From Roseomonas aeriglobus (lineage in GTDB: Bacteria; Pseudomonadota; Alphaproteobacteria; Sphingomonadales; Sphingomonadaceae): a stretch of 64,000 nt of DNA. The notes beneath the pieces were generated by a model that saw only the letters and a list, made by a program, of their open reading frames with translations, made no database searches and was not told the origin of the DNA. Every line of letters starts with the position of its first letter. The first letter of the stretch is position 1. Where the stretch lies: NCBI GenBank assembly GCA_016937575.1, contig JAFHKN010000002.1, positions 2,666,001 through 2,730,000 on the forward strand, in the 5' to 3' direction. A program made the position numbers and the translations under genes. Below, piece by piece: positions 35,113 to 43,433 of this stretch.

Positions 35113-35271
35113 GGAACGGTTCAATCCGCAGGGACCGCCGGGGTTCCCCGCGGTTGCATTCGAGCGAGCCTTGAGCTAGGGGCGCCGTCTTCCGCGATTT
35201 GAAATACGGAATGGCCTGGCCAGTGTGGGCTGCCAGGGCTGTTCGAAAATCGCCCGAACGAAAGGACGAAA

Positions 35272-35475
35272 ATGCCCAAGCTCAAGACCAAGAGTGGGGT
35301 GAAGAAGCGCTTCAAGTTCACCGCCACCGGCAAGGTCAAGCACGGTGTCGCGGGCAAGCGCCACCGCCTGATCTCGCACAACGCGAAGTACATCCGCCAG
35401 AACCGGGGCACCTCGGTGCTCGCCGATGCCGATGTGGCACACGTGCGCCAGTGGGCGCCGTACGGCCTGCGCTAA
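35272..35475 (+). CDS. rpmI: 50S ribosomal protein L35
   Basis: 67 aa, very basic; the sequence [20 protein letters not shown] and the following [15 protein letters not shown] match L35 precisely. It binds 23S rRNA in the large subunit. rplT follows after 13 bp. infC, often upstream of these two, is not adjacent; the ~150-bp region before rpmI separates it from divergent asmA and must carry the promoter. No L20-type leader structure could be identified by eye. Confidence 0.97.
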   Translation: MPKLKTKSGVKKRFKFTATGKVKHGVAGKRHRLISHNAKYIRQNRGTSVLADADVAHVRQWAPYGLR

Positions 35476-35488
35476 GGGAGCCTGACAC

Positions 35489-35854
35489 ATGGCACGAGTG
35501 AAGCGTGGTGTTACCACCCGTCTGAAGCACAAGCGGATTCTGGACCAGGCGAAGGGCTATTACGGCCGTCGCAAGAACACGATCCGCATCGCCCGCCAGG
35601 CCGTCGAAAAGGCCGGCCAGTATGCGTATCGCGACCGCAAGGTTAAGAAGCGGACCTTCCGTGGTCTGTGGATCCAGCGCATCAACGCCGGCGTCCGCGC
35701 CGAAGGCCTGACCTATTCGCAGTTCATGCACGGGCTGAAGCTCGCTGGCATCGAACTCGACCGGAAGGTCCTGGCCGACATCGCCATGCACGAAGGCGCC
35801 GCGTTTAGCGCGATCATCGCGCAGGCGAAGGCGGCGCTGCCGGCGGCGGCCTAA
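35489..35854 (+). CDS. rplT: 50S ribosomal protein L20
   Basis: 121 aa. [20 protein letters not shown] and [22 protein letters not shown] identify L20, which binds 23S rRNA early in large-subunit assembly and in some bacteria represses its own operon. It lies 13 bp after rpmI and is closed by a terminator at 35880, so pheS-pheT downstream are likely transcribed separately. Confidence 0.97.
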   Translation: MARVKRGVTTRLKHKRILDQAKGYYGRRKNTIRIARQAVEKAGQYAYRDRKVKKRTFRGLWIQRINAGVRAEGLTYSQFMHGLKLAGIELDRKVLADIAMHEGAAFSAIIAQAKAALPAAA

Positions 35855-35879
35855 AGGCAGCCTGTCGCATGTGACGTGA

Positions 35880-35918
35880 AGGGGCGTCGGTGGGGAACCA
35901 CCGGCGCCCTTTTCGTTT
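35880..35918 (+). terminator. Rho-independent terminator of rpmI-rplT
   Basis: GGGCGTCGGTGG pairs with CCACCGGCGCCC (one G-T pair) around GGAA and is followed by TTTTCGTTT. It follows rplT by 26 bp. Confidence 0.88.
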
Positions 35919-35946
35919 CAGGGGCGCCTGCCCTTTCCTCTCCATC

Positions 35947-36039
35947 GTCATCCCCGCGAAGGCGGGGATAAATTGACGCTGGTTGCGGTAAGGAAGCGAG
36001 ACGGCAGCCAAAATTTACCCCCGCCTTCGCGGGGGTGAC
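35947..36039. repeat. Palindromic element, family A, copy 5
   Basis: 93 bp from GTCATCCCCGCGAAGGCGGG to CCCGCCTTCGCGGGGGTGAC. It lies immediately upstream of the GIY-YIG gene. The half element at 36381 lies at that gene's other end. Confidence 0.88.
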
Positions 36040-36075
36040 AGTGGTTGGTACGGGATGAACGCGGGGTTTTCGGCA

Positions 36076-36437
36076 ATGGATAAGCAGCCGTGCGTCTACA
36101 TTCTCGCCAGCGGTCGATGCCGCGACCTCTACACCGGGGTAACCTCCGACCTGATGGGTCGCCTGCACCGGCACCGGACGGGCATCACTAAAGGCTGGGC
36201 CTACGAGAAAGGCGCTCTCCATCTCGCCTGGTACGAACTTCACGGGGACATGGAGTCTGCCATCACCCGCGAAAGCGCATCAAACACTGGAATCGCGACT
36301 GGAAGCTCAATCTGATCGAGCGAACCAATCCCGAATGGGTTGACCTCGCCATCGGCTTGGGGTTCGAGCCTCTCGCAAGTTCAGCGACCATTGATCCCCG
36401 CCTCCGCGGGGATGACAACCCGCCTCCGCGGGGATGA
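36076..36437 (+). pseudogene. GIY-YIG nuclease family gene, frameshifted
   Basis: The reading begins MDKQPCVYILASGRCRDLYT (ATG 36076), with the GIY-YIG motif as VYILASG...LYTGVTSDL, the catalytic arginine in LMGRLHRHR and the glutamate in ESAITRE. Near 36272 GAAAGCGC appears where GAAAAGCGC would be expected; one missing A sends the first frame to a stop at 36315, while the other frame continues KHWNRDWKLNLIERTNPEWV and then LGFEPL, typical of the family tail, to a TGA at 36437 inside a repeat. Either a real one-base deletion or a sequencing error. Small GIY-YIG proteins of this type are mostly of unknown function. It is bracketed by family A repeats. Confidence 0.8.
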
Positions 36438-36438
36438 C
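36381..36438. repeat. Palindromic element, family A, partial copy 6 plus tandem half
   Basis: Right half of the family A element (TCAGCGACCATTGATCCCCG to GGGGATGAC) followed by a second CCGCCTCCGCGGGGATGAC end in tandem. It overlaps the C-terminal codons of the GIY-YIG frame and ends 11 bp before the pheS start. Confidence 0.82.
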
Positions 36439-36449
36439 AGGATAGCAAT

Positions 36450-37598
36450 GTGACCACCGACCTCGACCAACTCCGCACCGATCTGCTCGCCAGCATCGAT
36501 GCCGCCGGTAGCCTCGATGCGCTCGACGCCGTGCGTGTCCATGCGCTGGGCAAGCAGGGCGCCGTGACCGGCCTGCTCAAGACGCTGGGCGGCATGACCC
36601 CGGAGGGGCGCCAGGCGACTGGCCCGCGCATCCATAGCTTGCGCGAAGCGGTGACCGAGGCGATCGCCACGCGCAAGGCTACAATGGAGCGTGACGCGCT
36701 CGACGCGCGGCTGGCGGGCGAGACGCTCGACATGACGCTGCCGGTCGATCTGCCGACCACGGGCGGAGTGCACCCGGTCAGCCAGGTGATGGACGAACTG
36801 GCGGAGATCTTCGCCGACCTCGGCTTCGCCGTCGCGACCGGGCCGGAGATCGAGGACGACTGGCATAATTTCAGCGCGCTCAACATTCCGGAAACCCACC
36901 CGGCGCGCGCGATGCACGATACCTTCTATTGCGAGGGACCGAGCACGGACCGCGACGGGCAAAGCCCGTCGTCGGACGGCGAGCTTGGCTCGCCGCCGGC
37001 CGCGCTCGGTGCCTCGCGGATGGTGCTCCGCACGCACACGTCGCCGGTGCAGATCCGCGCGATGAAGGCTGCGGGCGGGACGAAGCCTGTGCGCATCATC
37101 GCGCCGGGCCGCACCTATCGTTCGGACTCTGACGCCACCCACACGCCCATGTTCCACCAGGTCGAAGGCCTCGTCATCGACAAGGGCATCACCATGGGCC
37201 ACCTGAAGTGGACGCTCGAGACGTTCCTGAAGGCGTTCTTCGAGCGCGACGACATCGTCCTGCGCCTGCGCCCCAGCTATTTTCCCTTCACCGAGCCTTC
37301 GGCGGAGGTCGACGTCGGCTTTTCGATCCAGAACGGCAAGCGCGTGATCGGCGGCGCGGAAGGGTGGATGGAAGTGCTGGGCAGCGGCATGGTCCACCGC
37401 AAGGTGATCGCGGCCGGCGGATACGACCCCGACGAATGGCAGGGCTTCGCTTTCGGCTGCGGGATCGATCGTCTCGCGATGCTCAAATATGGGATGGATG
37501 ACTTGCGCGCGTTCTTCGACGGCGATCTGCGCTGGCTGAAGCATTACGGCTTCGCCGCCCTCGACGTGCCCACGCTGTCGGGAGGAGTCGGCGCATGA
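36450..37598 (+). CDS. pheS: Phenylalanyl-tRNA synthetase alpha subunit with an in-frame palindromic insert
   Basis: 382 aa from GTG 36450. Class II motifs are evident: [50 protein letters not shown] (motif 2) and [21 protein letters not shown] (motif 3), plus the N-terminal coiled-coil tRNA-binding arm. Between TFYCEG and MVLRTHTS, about residues 163-187 are encoded by a 73-bp three-hairpin palindrome (36938-37010); without it the length is ~358, the usual value. It keeps the frame and sits in a loop, so the enzyme is presumably active. PheS with PheT charges tRNA-Phe. It overlaps pheT by 4 bp. Confidence 0.95.
   Translation: MTTDLDQLRTDLLASIDAAGSLDALDAVRVHALGKQGAVTGLLKTLGGMTPEGRQATGPRIHSLREAVTEAIATRKATMERDALDARLAGETLDMTLPVDLPTTGGVHPVSQVMDELAEIFADLGFAVATGPEIEDDWHNFSALNIPETHPARAMHDTFYCEGPSTDRDGQSPSSDGELGSPPAALGASRMVLRTHTSPVQIRAMKAAGGTKPVRIIAPGRTYRSDSDATHTPMFHQVEGLVIDKGITMGHLKWTLETFLKAFFERDDIVLRLRPSYFPFTEPSAEVDVGFSIQNGKRVIGGAEGWMEVLGSGMVHRKVIAAGGYDPDEWQGFAFGCGIDRLAMLKYGMDDLRAFFDGDLRWLKHYGFAALDVPTLSGGVGA
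36938..37010. repeat. Three-hairpin palindrome (family G) inside pheS
   Basis: Outer arms ACCGAGC (36938-36944) and GCTCGGT (37004-37010) enclose two hairpins: GACGGGC-AAA-GCCCGTC (36954-36970) and CGGCGAGC-TTG-GCTCGCCG (36977-36995). It is translated in frame and seems unrelated to family A. Confidence 0.85.
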
Positions 37599-40084
37599 AG
37601 TTCACCCTGAGCTGGCTCAAAGAGCATCTCGACACGACGGCCACCACCGACGAGGTCGCCGACGCGCTGACCCGCGTGGGCCTGGAGGTCGAGGGCGTCG
37701 AGAACCCCGGCGCGGCGCTATCGGCGTTCCGCGTCGCCAAGGTGCTGTCGGCCGAGCGTCACCCCCAGGCCGACAAGCTGCAGGTGCTGTCGGTCGATGC
37801 CGGCGACGGGCCGATGCAGGTCGTCTGCGGCGCGCCGAACGCGCGTGCAGGGCTGGTCGGCGTGTTCGGACCGCCGGGAGCCTATGTGCCGGGCGCCGAC
37901 ATCACGCTGAAGGTCGCCGCCATCCGGGGCGTCGAATCGAGCGGCATGATGTGCTCCGCGCGCGAGCTGCAGATCGGCGAGGGACATGAGGGCATCATCG
38001 AGCTGCCGGCCGATGCGCCGGTCGGCACGCCCTTCCCCGATTATGCGGGTCTCGACGATCCCGTCTTCGACATCAGCGTCACGCCGAACCGCCAGGATTG
38101 TATGGGCGTCCGCGGGATCGCGCGCGATCTGGCGGCGGCGGGATTGGGCACGCTGAAGCCGCTGGCGGAAGTGTATGCGTGCCACCTTTCCGCCGTCACC
38201 CCCGCGAAGGCGGGGGTAAATTCGCTGAGCGCTGTCGAAGGCGCCGAGGGTTCAGCCACAATTGATCCCCGCCTCCGCGGGGATGACGGAATTGAGGATG
38301 TGCCCGGCGAAGGCCCTGGCCCGGCCGTCCGCACCGACGATCCCGAAGGCTGCCCCGCCTTCTACGGTCAGGAAGTCCGCGGCGTGACCAATAGCGCGTC
38401 GCCCGACTGGATGCAGGCGCGGCTGAAGGCGGTTGGGCAGAAGCCGATCTCTGCGCTGGTCGATATCACCAATTATGTGATGATCGACCTCGGCCGCCCG
38501 CTGCACGTCTATGACAAGGCGAAGCTCAACGGCGGGCTCGTCGCGCGCAAGGCGATGCCCGGTGAGCAGGTGCTGGCGCTGAACGGCAAGACGTACACGC
38601 TGAGCGAAGGCATGACCGTCATCGCCGACGGTGCCCAAGTCCACGACATCGGTGGCATCATGGGCGGCGAGGATTCGGGCGTCAGCGAGACGACGACCGA
38701 CGTCGTCATCGAATGCGCCTACTTCACGCCCGAAGCGATCGCGCGGACGGGGCAGAAGCTGCAACTGACGAGCGACGCGCGCCAGCGGTTCGAGCGCGGG
38801 GTCGACCCGGCGTTCCTCGACGCCGGCCTCGCCATCGCGACGCGGCTGGTGCTCGACATCTGCGGCGGCACGCCGAGCGGCATCACCCGCGCCGGCACGC
38901 CGCCGACCGAGCCGAGGACCCTCAGCTACGACCCGACGCTCGTCGAGCGGCTGGGCGGGCTGACCGTGGCCGAGGAGCGTCAGAAGGCGATCCTGGAGAG
39001 CCTGGGCTTCGCGGTCGCCGGCGACTGGACGGTCACCGTTCCGACCTGGCGGCGCGACGTCGATGGCGCCGAAGACCTGGTCGAGGAAGTCGTCCGCATC
39101 GAAGGACTCGACAAGGTGCCCTCGACCCCGCTGCCGCGCGTCCCTGGCGTCGCCACGCCGACCGCAACGCCGATCCAGTTGCTGGAGCGCAAGGTTCGCC
39201 GCACCGCCGCCGCGCGTGGGCTGTCGGAAGCGGTGACGTGGAGCTTCATCAGCGAGGCGGAAGCCGCGGCGTTCGGCGGCGGCGCGTGGACGCTCGCCAA
39301 CCCGATCAGCGAGGACATGAAGGTCATGCGCCCCTCGCTGCTGCCGGGGCTCCTGGCGGCGGCCGAGCGCAACACGAAGCGGGGTGCCACCAGCATTCGC
39401 CTGTTCGAGCTCGGCCGCCGCTATCTGGCCGATGGTGAGCGTCTGACGCTTGGCGTTGTCCTCGCCGGCGATGCCCGCCCGCGTGGCTGGGCGAATGGCA
39501 AGGCCAAGGGCTTCGACGCGTTCGATGCTAAGGCCGAGGCGCTGGCGCTGCTCGAAGCGGCCGGGGCGCCGGTCGCCAATCTGCAGGTCATGGGTGAGGC
39601 AGGTGACACCTGGCATCCGGGCCAGTCGGCGACGCTCAGGCTCGGGCCGAAGACGGTGCTCGCCGCCTTCGGCATGCTCCACCCGCTGACGCTAAAGGCG
39701 TTCGACCTGTCGGGTGACGTAGCGGCGGTGGAGATCTACCTCGACGCGATCCCGACCAAGCGCGAGCCCAAGGTCCAGGGGGGCGGCTTCATGCGCCCGG
39801 CCTATACGCCGCCGGCGTTGCAGGCGGTGACGCGCGACTTCGCGTTCCTGGTGCCGCCTGAGCTGAAGGCCGGCGACCTCGTCCGCGCAGTGAAGGGCGC
39901 GGACAAGGGAACGATCGTCGACGCCCGGCTGTTCGACCGCTTCGTCAAGGACGACCAGACCAGCCTGGCCGTCGAAGTGACGCTGCAACCGGGGGCCAAG
40001 AGCTTTACCGACGAGGAATTGAAGGCGATTGCGGACAAGGTCGTCGCCGCGGCGGCGAAATTGGGCGCGACGCTCAGAGGATAA
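37595..40084 (+). CDS. pheT: Phenylalanyl-tRNA synthetase beta subunit with an in-frame 31-residue repeat insert
   Basis: 829 aa. Domains in order: N-terminal tRNA-binding (EMAP-like) domain with [15 protein letters not shown]3/B4 editing domain with [21 protein letters not shown]5 domain ([20 protein letters not shown]), the class II-like core and the C-terminal FDX anticodon-binding domain ([19 protein letters not shown]). Residues 201-231 are translated from a complete 93-bp family A palindrome (VTPAKAGVN at its start, DPRLRGDD at its end), placed between the N-terminal and B3/B4 parts. Without it the protein is 798 aa, the usual size. PheT completes the heterotetrameric synthetase and edits mischarged tRNA. 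It overlaps pheS (ATGA). Confidence 0.96.
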   Translation: MKFTLSWLKEHLDTTATTDEVADALTRVGLEVEGVENPGAALSAFRVAKVLSAERHPQADKLQVLSVDAGDGPMQVVCGAPNARAGLVGVFGPPGAYVPGADITLKVAAIRGVESSGMMCSARELQIGEGHEGIIELPADAPVGTPFPDYAGLDDPVFDISVTPNRQDCMGVRGIARDLAAAGLGTLKPLAEVYACHLSAVTPAKAGVNSLSAVEGAEGSATIDPRLRGDDGIEDVPGEGPGPAVRTDDPEGCPAFYGQEVRGVTNSASPDWMQARLKAVGQKPISALVDITNYVMIDLGRPLHVYDKAKLNGGLVARKAMPGEQVLALNGKTYTLSEGMTVIADGAQVHDIGGIMGGEDSGVSETTTDVVIECAYFTPEAIARTGQKLQLTSDARQRFERGVDPAFLDAGLAIATRLVLDICGGTPSGITRAGTPPTEPRTLSYDPTLVERLGGLTVAEERQKAILESLGFAVAGDWTVTVPTWRRDVDGAEDLVEEVVRIEGLDKVPSTPLPRVPGVATPTATPIQLLERKVRRTAAARGLSEAVTWSFISEAEAAAFGGGAWTLANPISEDMKVMRPSLLPGLLAAAERNTKRGATSIRLFELGRRYLADGERLTLGVVLAGDARPRGWANGKAKGFDAFDAKAEALALLEAAGAPVANLQVMGEAGDTWHPGQSATLRLGPKTVLAAFGMLHPLTLKAFDLSGDVAAVEIYLDAIPTKREPKVQGGGFMRPAYTPPALQAVTRDFAFLVPPELKAGDLVRAVKGADKGTIVDARLFDRFVKDDQTSLAVEVTLQPGAKSFTDEELKAIADKVVAAAAKLGATLRG
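38195..38287. repeat. Palindromic element, family A, copy 7, inside pheT
   Basis: 93 bp from GTCACCCCCGCGAAGGCGGG to CCCCGCCTCCGCGGGGATGAC; the element starts on a codon boundary (codon 201) and spans exactly 31 codons. It is the only family A copy within a conserved gene here. Confidence 0.93.
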
Positions 40085-40089
40085 GACGT

Positions 40090-40185
40090 CGCCCTCACCC
40101 TTCCCACCGGCTGCGCCGGCGGGCCCCTTCCCTCTCCCGGCGGGAGAGGGAGGGAGGCGCGGAACGCGCCGGACGGGTGAGGGCG
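40090..40185. repeat. Palindromic element, family D
   Basis: Inverted ends CGCCCTCACCC and GGGTGAGGGCG enclose hairpins CCGGCTGCGCCGG and CCCTCTCCCGGCGGGAGAGGG. It fills the gap between pheT and the SDR gene. Confidence 0.85.
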
Positions 40186-40207
40186 ATCTGACAATCGGGA
40201 GTAGAAG

Positions 40208-40942
40208 ATGCCAACCGTCCTCATCACCGGCGCAACCTCCGGCATCGGCAAAGCCGCGGTCGAGGCGTTTGCCGATTCCGGCTGGCACGTCGTCGCCACT
40301 GGCCGCCGTGCCGATCGGCTGGAGGCGCTGAAGGCGGATAACGTCCATACGCTCGCCTTCGACATCCGCGACGACGCAGCGCGCGATGCGGCGATCGATG
40401 GGTTGCAGGGTCCGTTTGCCGAGATCGACCTGCTGATCAACAACGCCGGCCTCGCGCTGGGACTGGAGCCCGCGCAGCAGGCGTCGCTCAGCAACTGGCG
40501 GACGATGATCGACACCAACGTCACCGCGCTGGTTGCGATCACGCACAAGCTGCTGCCGGGGCTCGTCCAGCGTAAGGGTGCGATCATCAACCTGTCGTCG
40601 GTCGCGGCGACCTACCCCTATCCCGGCGGCAATGTCTATGCCGGCACCAAGGCCTTCGTCCGCCAGTTCAGCCTGGACCTGCGCGCCGACCTGCACGGGA
40701 CCGGCGTACGTGTGACGTCGATCGAGCCGGGCATGGTCGAGACCGAATTCACCCTGGTCCGTACCGGCAGCCAGGAGGCGTCGGATAAGCTGTACGGCGG
40801 CGTGAACCCAATGACGAGCGAGGACATCGCCGACACGCTGCTGTGGGTCGCGACACTGCCGCCGCACCTCAATATCAACACGCTGGAGCTGATGCCGACC
40901 AACCAGTCGTGGCAGGGCTTCGCGGTGCATCGGGAGGGGTGA
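40208..40942 (+). CDS. SDR family NADP-dependent 3-hydroxy acid dehydrogenase (YdfG-like)
   Basis: 244 aa short-chain dehydrogenase. Cofactor motif TGATSGIGKAA, the arginines of ATGRRADRL that favour NADP(H), NNAGLALG, and catalytic Ser (NLSSVAATYPYPGG), Tyr and Lys (VYAGTKAF). The C-terminal EPGMVETEFTLVR and NINTLELMPTNQSWQGFAVHR match YdfG, which oxidises L-allo-threonine, serine and other 3-hydroxy acids. It is coupled to the downstream mutarotase-like gene (TGATG overlap at 40940-40944). Substrate is family-based inference. Confidence 0.9.
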   Translation: MPTVLITGATSGIGKAAVEAFADSGWHVVATGRRADRLEALKADNVHTLAFDIRDDAARDAAIDGLQGPFAEIDLLINNAGLALGLEPAQQASLSNWRTMIDTNVTALVAITHKLLPGLVQRKGAIINLSSVAATYPYPGGNVYAGTKAFVRQFSLDLRADLHGTGVRVTSIEPGMVETEFTLVRTGSQEASDKLYGGVNPMTSEDIADTLLWVATLPPHLNINTLELMPTNQSWQGFAVHREG

Positions 40943-41811
40943 TGGCGGACTGGGTCTCCTTCGGGTCCGAGGCTCTCCGCGCCGCGGTCAATTCCTATGG
41001 CGCGGAGCTGTCGTCGCTGATCGACGGCGACGGGGCGGAGCTGATGACGAATGCCGACCCGGCGTATTGGACGGGCCGTGCGCCGATCCTGTTCCCGATC
41101 GTCGGCGCGGTGGCGGGGGATCGCTATCGGCTGGACGGCAAGGACTATACGCTCGGTAAACATGGCTTTGCACGCCGTTCGACGTTCGAGGTGGTCGGCG
41201 TCGACGACGACCGCGCGACCTTCCGGCTGGAGGCGTCCGACGCGACGCGCGAGAGCTATCCGTTCGACTTCGCACTGACGGTCGATTTCCGGATCGAGGC
41301 CGCGACTCTGCGAATCACGACGACTCTCTCCAACCCCGGCGACCGCGACCTGCCGGCAAGCTTCGGCTACCATCCCGCCTTCGCGTGGCCGCTGCCTTAT
41401 GGTGGCGCAAAGACCGACCATCGCATGATCTTCGACGTGGCGGAGCCCGGTGCAATCAGCGAATTGTCGCCCGATGGCCTGATCGCAGGTAAACGCGCGA
41501 GTTCGCTCGACGACACTGTCCTGCACCTACGCGACGACCTGTTCGTCGACGATGCGCTGATCTGGTCGCCGGTCGAATCGCGCGGGCTGACCTACGGCGT
41601 CGAGGGTCGGCCGGGTCTGCGGATCGATTGGGAGGCGCCTGAACTCGGCATCTGGACCAAGCCCGGCGCTGCCTATATCTGCGTCGAGCCGTGGTGGGGC
41701 GAGGCCGACCCGGCGGGCTTCACCGGTGAGATCTGGGACAAGCCCGGCATCCAGCGCCTCGCGCCGGGTGAACAGCGCGAGTTTCGGATGTCGGTGACGC
41801 TCACCGCCTGA
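40942..41811 (+). CDS. Aldose 1-epimerase family protein
   Basis: 289 aa from ATG 40942, which shares one base with the SDR stop. It has the galactose mutarotase-like beta-sandwich pattern: APILFPIVGAVAGDRYRLDGK, the sugar-binding histidine in KHGFARRSTFEVV, SFGYHPAFAWPLP (second histidine) and late WTKPGAAYICVEPWWGEAD (base). The branch resembles LACX/YeaD-type hexose mutarotase-like proteins rather than classic GalM. It probably interconverts sugar or sugar-phosphate anomers in the cytoplasm. The link to the SDR gene is positional only. Confidence 0.89.
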   Translation: MADWVSFGSEALRAAVNSYGAELSSLIDGDGAELMTNADPAYWTGRAPILFPIVGAVAGDRYRLDGKDYTLGKHGFARRSTFEVVGVDDDRATFRLEASDATRESYPFDFALTVDFRIEAATLRITTTLSNPGDRDLPASFGYHPAFAWPLPYGGAKTDHRMIFDVAEPGAISELSPDGLIAGKRASSLDDTVLHLRDDLFVDDALIWSPVESRGLTYGVEGRPGLRIDWEAPELGIWTKPGAAYICVEPWWGEADPAGFTGEIWDKPGIQRLAPGEQREFRMSVTLTA

Positions 41812-41825
41812 CCCTTTCCCCACAC

Positions 41826-41915
41826 GTCATTCCCGCGTAGGCGGGAATAAATTCATCCTGCCATCGCGCTTCTGCTGATTCAGCCGGAATTTGTGCCCGC
41901 CTTCGCGGGCATGAC
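41826..41915. repeat. Palindromic element, family A, copy 8
   Basis: 90 bp from GTCATTCCCGCGTAGGCGGG to CCCGCCTTCGCGGGCATGAC; the middle is more divergent than in other copies. It lies between the mutarotase gene and prfC. Confidence 0.85.
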
Positions 41916-41937
41916 GATGGATAGTGTAGGGCTTTGC

Positions 41938-43407
41938 ATGACCTCCCCCCGCCGCACCTTCGCGATCATCTCGCACCCTGACGCCGGCAAGACGACGCTG
42001 ACCGAAAAGCTGCTGCTGAAGGGCGGCGCGATCCATCTGGCCGGCGAAGTGAAGGCCCGCGGTGCCGCTCGGCGCGCGCGGTCGGACTGGATGAAGATCG
42101 AGCAGCAGCGCGGTATCTCGGTCACCTCGTCGGTGATGACGTTCGAACGCGACGGCATCACCTTCAACCTGCTCGACACGCCGGGCCACGAGGATTTCAG
42201 CGAGGATACCTATCGCACGCTGACCGCGGTCGACAGCGCGATCATGGTCATCGACGCGGCGCGCGGGATCGAGGCGCAGACGCGCAAGCTGTTCGAGGTC
42301 TGCCGACTGCGATCGGTGCCGATCATCACCTTCATCAACAAGGTCGACCGCGAAGGCCTGTCGCCGTTCGAACTGCTCGACGAGGTCGCCGACAAGCTGG
42401 CGCTCGACGTCACGCCGATGATGTGGCCGATCGGCATGGGCGGCACCTATCAGGGCCTGCACGTCATGGGCGGTGCGACCGATGCGCTGCCCGAGGCGGT
42501 TCAGGAAGAGGTCGAGCTGGCGCAAGCCGGCTATCCCGAATTCGACGTGGAGGCGTATCGCAACGGCGACCTGACGCCGGTGTTCTTCGGCTCCGCGCTG
42601 CGCGAATATGGCGTCGACCAGCTGATCGAGGCGATCGCCCAGTACGCCCCGCCCCCGCACGCCCTGCCCGCCGAACCTGCACCGGTGGCGCCCGAACACC
42701 CTGACGTCACCGGCTTCGTGTTCAAGGTCCAGGCCAACATGGACCCCAATCACCGCGACCGCATCGCCTTCATGCGGCTGGTGTCGGGGACGTTCAAGCG
42801 CGGGATGAAGCTGACGCCGACCGGCCACGGCAAGCCGATCGCGGTGCATTCGCCGATCCTGTTCTTCGCCCAGCAACGCGAAGTCGCGGACGAGGCGTAT
42901 CCGGGCGACATCATCGGCATCCCCAACCACGGCACGCTGCGCGTCGGCGACACGCTGGCGGAAAAGCCGGGCGTGCGCTTCACCGGCCTGCCCAACTTCG
43001 CGCCCGAAATCCTGCGTCGCGTGGCGCTGAAGGATCCGACCAAGACCAAGCAGCTGCGCAAGGCGCTCGACGACCTCAGCGAAGAGGGCGTGATCCAGGT
43101 ATTCTATCCCGAGATCGGGTCGAACTGGATCATCGGCGTCGTCGGGCAATTGCAGCTCGACGTACTGCTTTCGCGCCTGGACGCGGAGTACAAGGTCGCC
43201 GCGGGGCTTGAGCCCTCCCCCTATGACACCGCCCGCTGGCTCGGCGGCGAAGCGGGCGAGGTGAAGACGTTCATGGACCAGAACAAGGGCGCCATGGCGA
43301 AAGACCGCGACGGCAACCCGGTGTTCCTGGCGAAGAGCGCGTGGGAGGTCGGGTATATCGCCGATCGCTATCCGAAGGTGACGTTCGCGGCGACCCGGGA
43401 GCGGTGA
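41938..43407 (+). CDS. prfC: Peptide chain release factor 3
   Basis: 489 aa from ATG 41938; upstream frame codons lie in a repeat. GTPase motifs: G1 SHPDAGKTT, G2 QRGISVTSSV, G3 DTPGHEDFSEDTYRTLTAVD and G4 NKVDREGLSP, then domain II (GFVFKVQANMDPNHRDRIAF) and the C-terminal region to RYPKVTF. RF3 recycles RF1/RF2 from the ribosome after peptide release. It is some 40 residues shorter than E. coli RF3; the segment between WPIGMGGTYQGLHV and GYPEFDVEAYRNGD looks shortened. Whether that is normal in the genus I cannot say. Confidence 0.93.
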   Translation: MTSPRRTFAIISHPDAGKTTLTEKLLLKGGAIHLAGEVKARGAARRARSDWMKIEQQRGISVTSSVMTFERDGITFNLLDTPGHEDFSEDTYRTLTAVDSAIMVIDAARGIEAQTRKLFEVCRLRSVPIITFINKVDREGLSPFELLDEVADKLALDVTPMMWPIGMGGTYQGLHVMGGATDALPEAVQEEVELAQAGYPEFDVEAYRNGDLTPVFFGSALREYGVDQLIEAIAQYAPPPHALPAEPAPVAPEHPDVTGFVFKVQANMDPNHRDRIAFMRLVSGTFKRGMKLTPTGHGKPIAVHSPILFFAQQREVADEAYPGDIIGIPNHGTLRVGDTLAEKPGVRFTGLPNFAPEILRRVALKDPTKTKQLRKALDDLSEEGVIQVFYPEIGSNWIIGVVGQLQLDVLLSRLDAEYKVAAGLEPSPYDTARWLGGEAGEVKTFMDQNKGAMAKDRDGNPVFLAKSAWEVGYIADRYPKVTFAATRER

Positions 43408-43433
43408 GCATAGCGGCGCGCCGCCTTACCGTC

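Noticed and set aside
35125..35271. Riboswitch or L20 autoregulatory leader upstream of rpmI
   Set aside because: No pseudoknot or conserved leader could be recognised by eye.
36055..36075. Upstream ATG at 36055 as start of the GIY-YIG gene
   Set aside because: Family proteins begin just before the VYIL strand; the ATG at 36076 gives MDKQPCVYIL.
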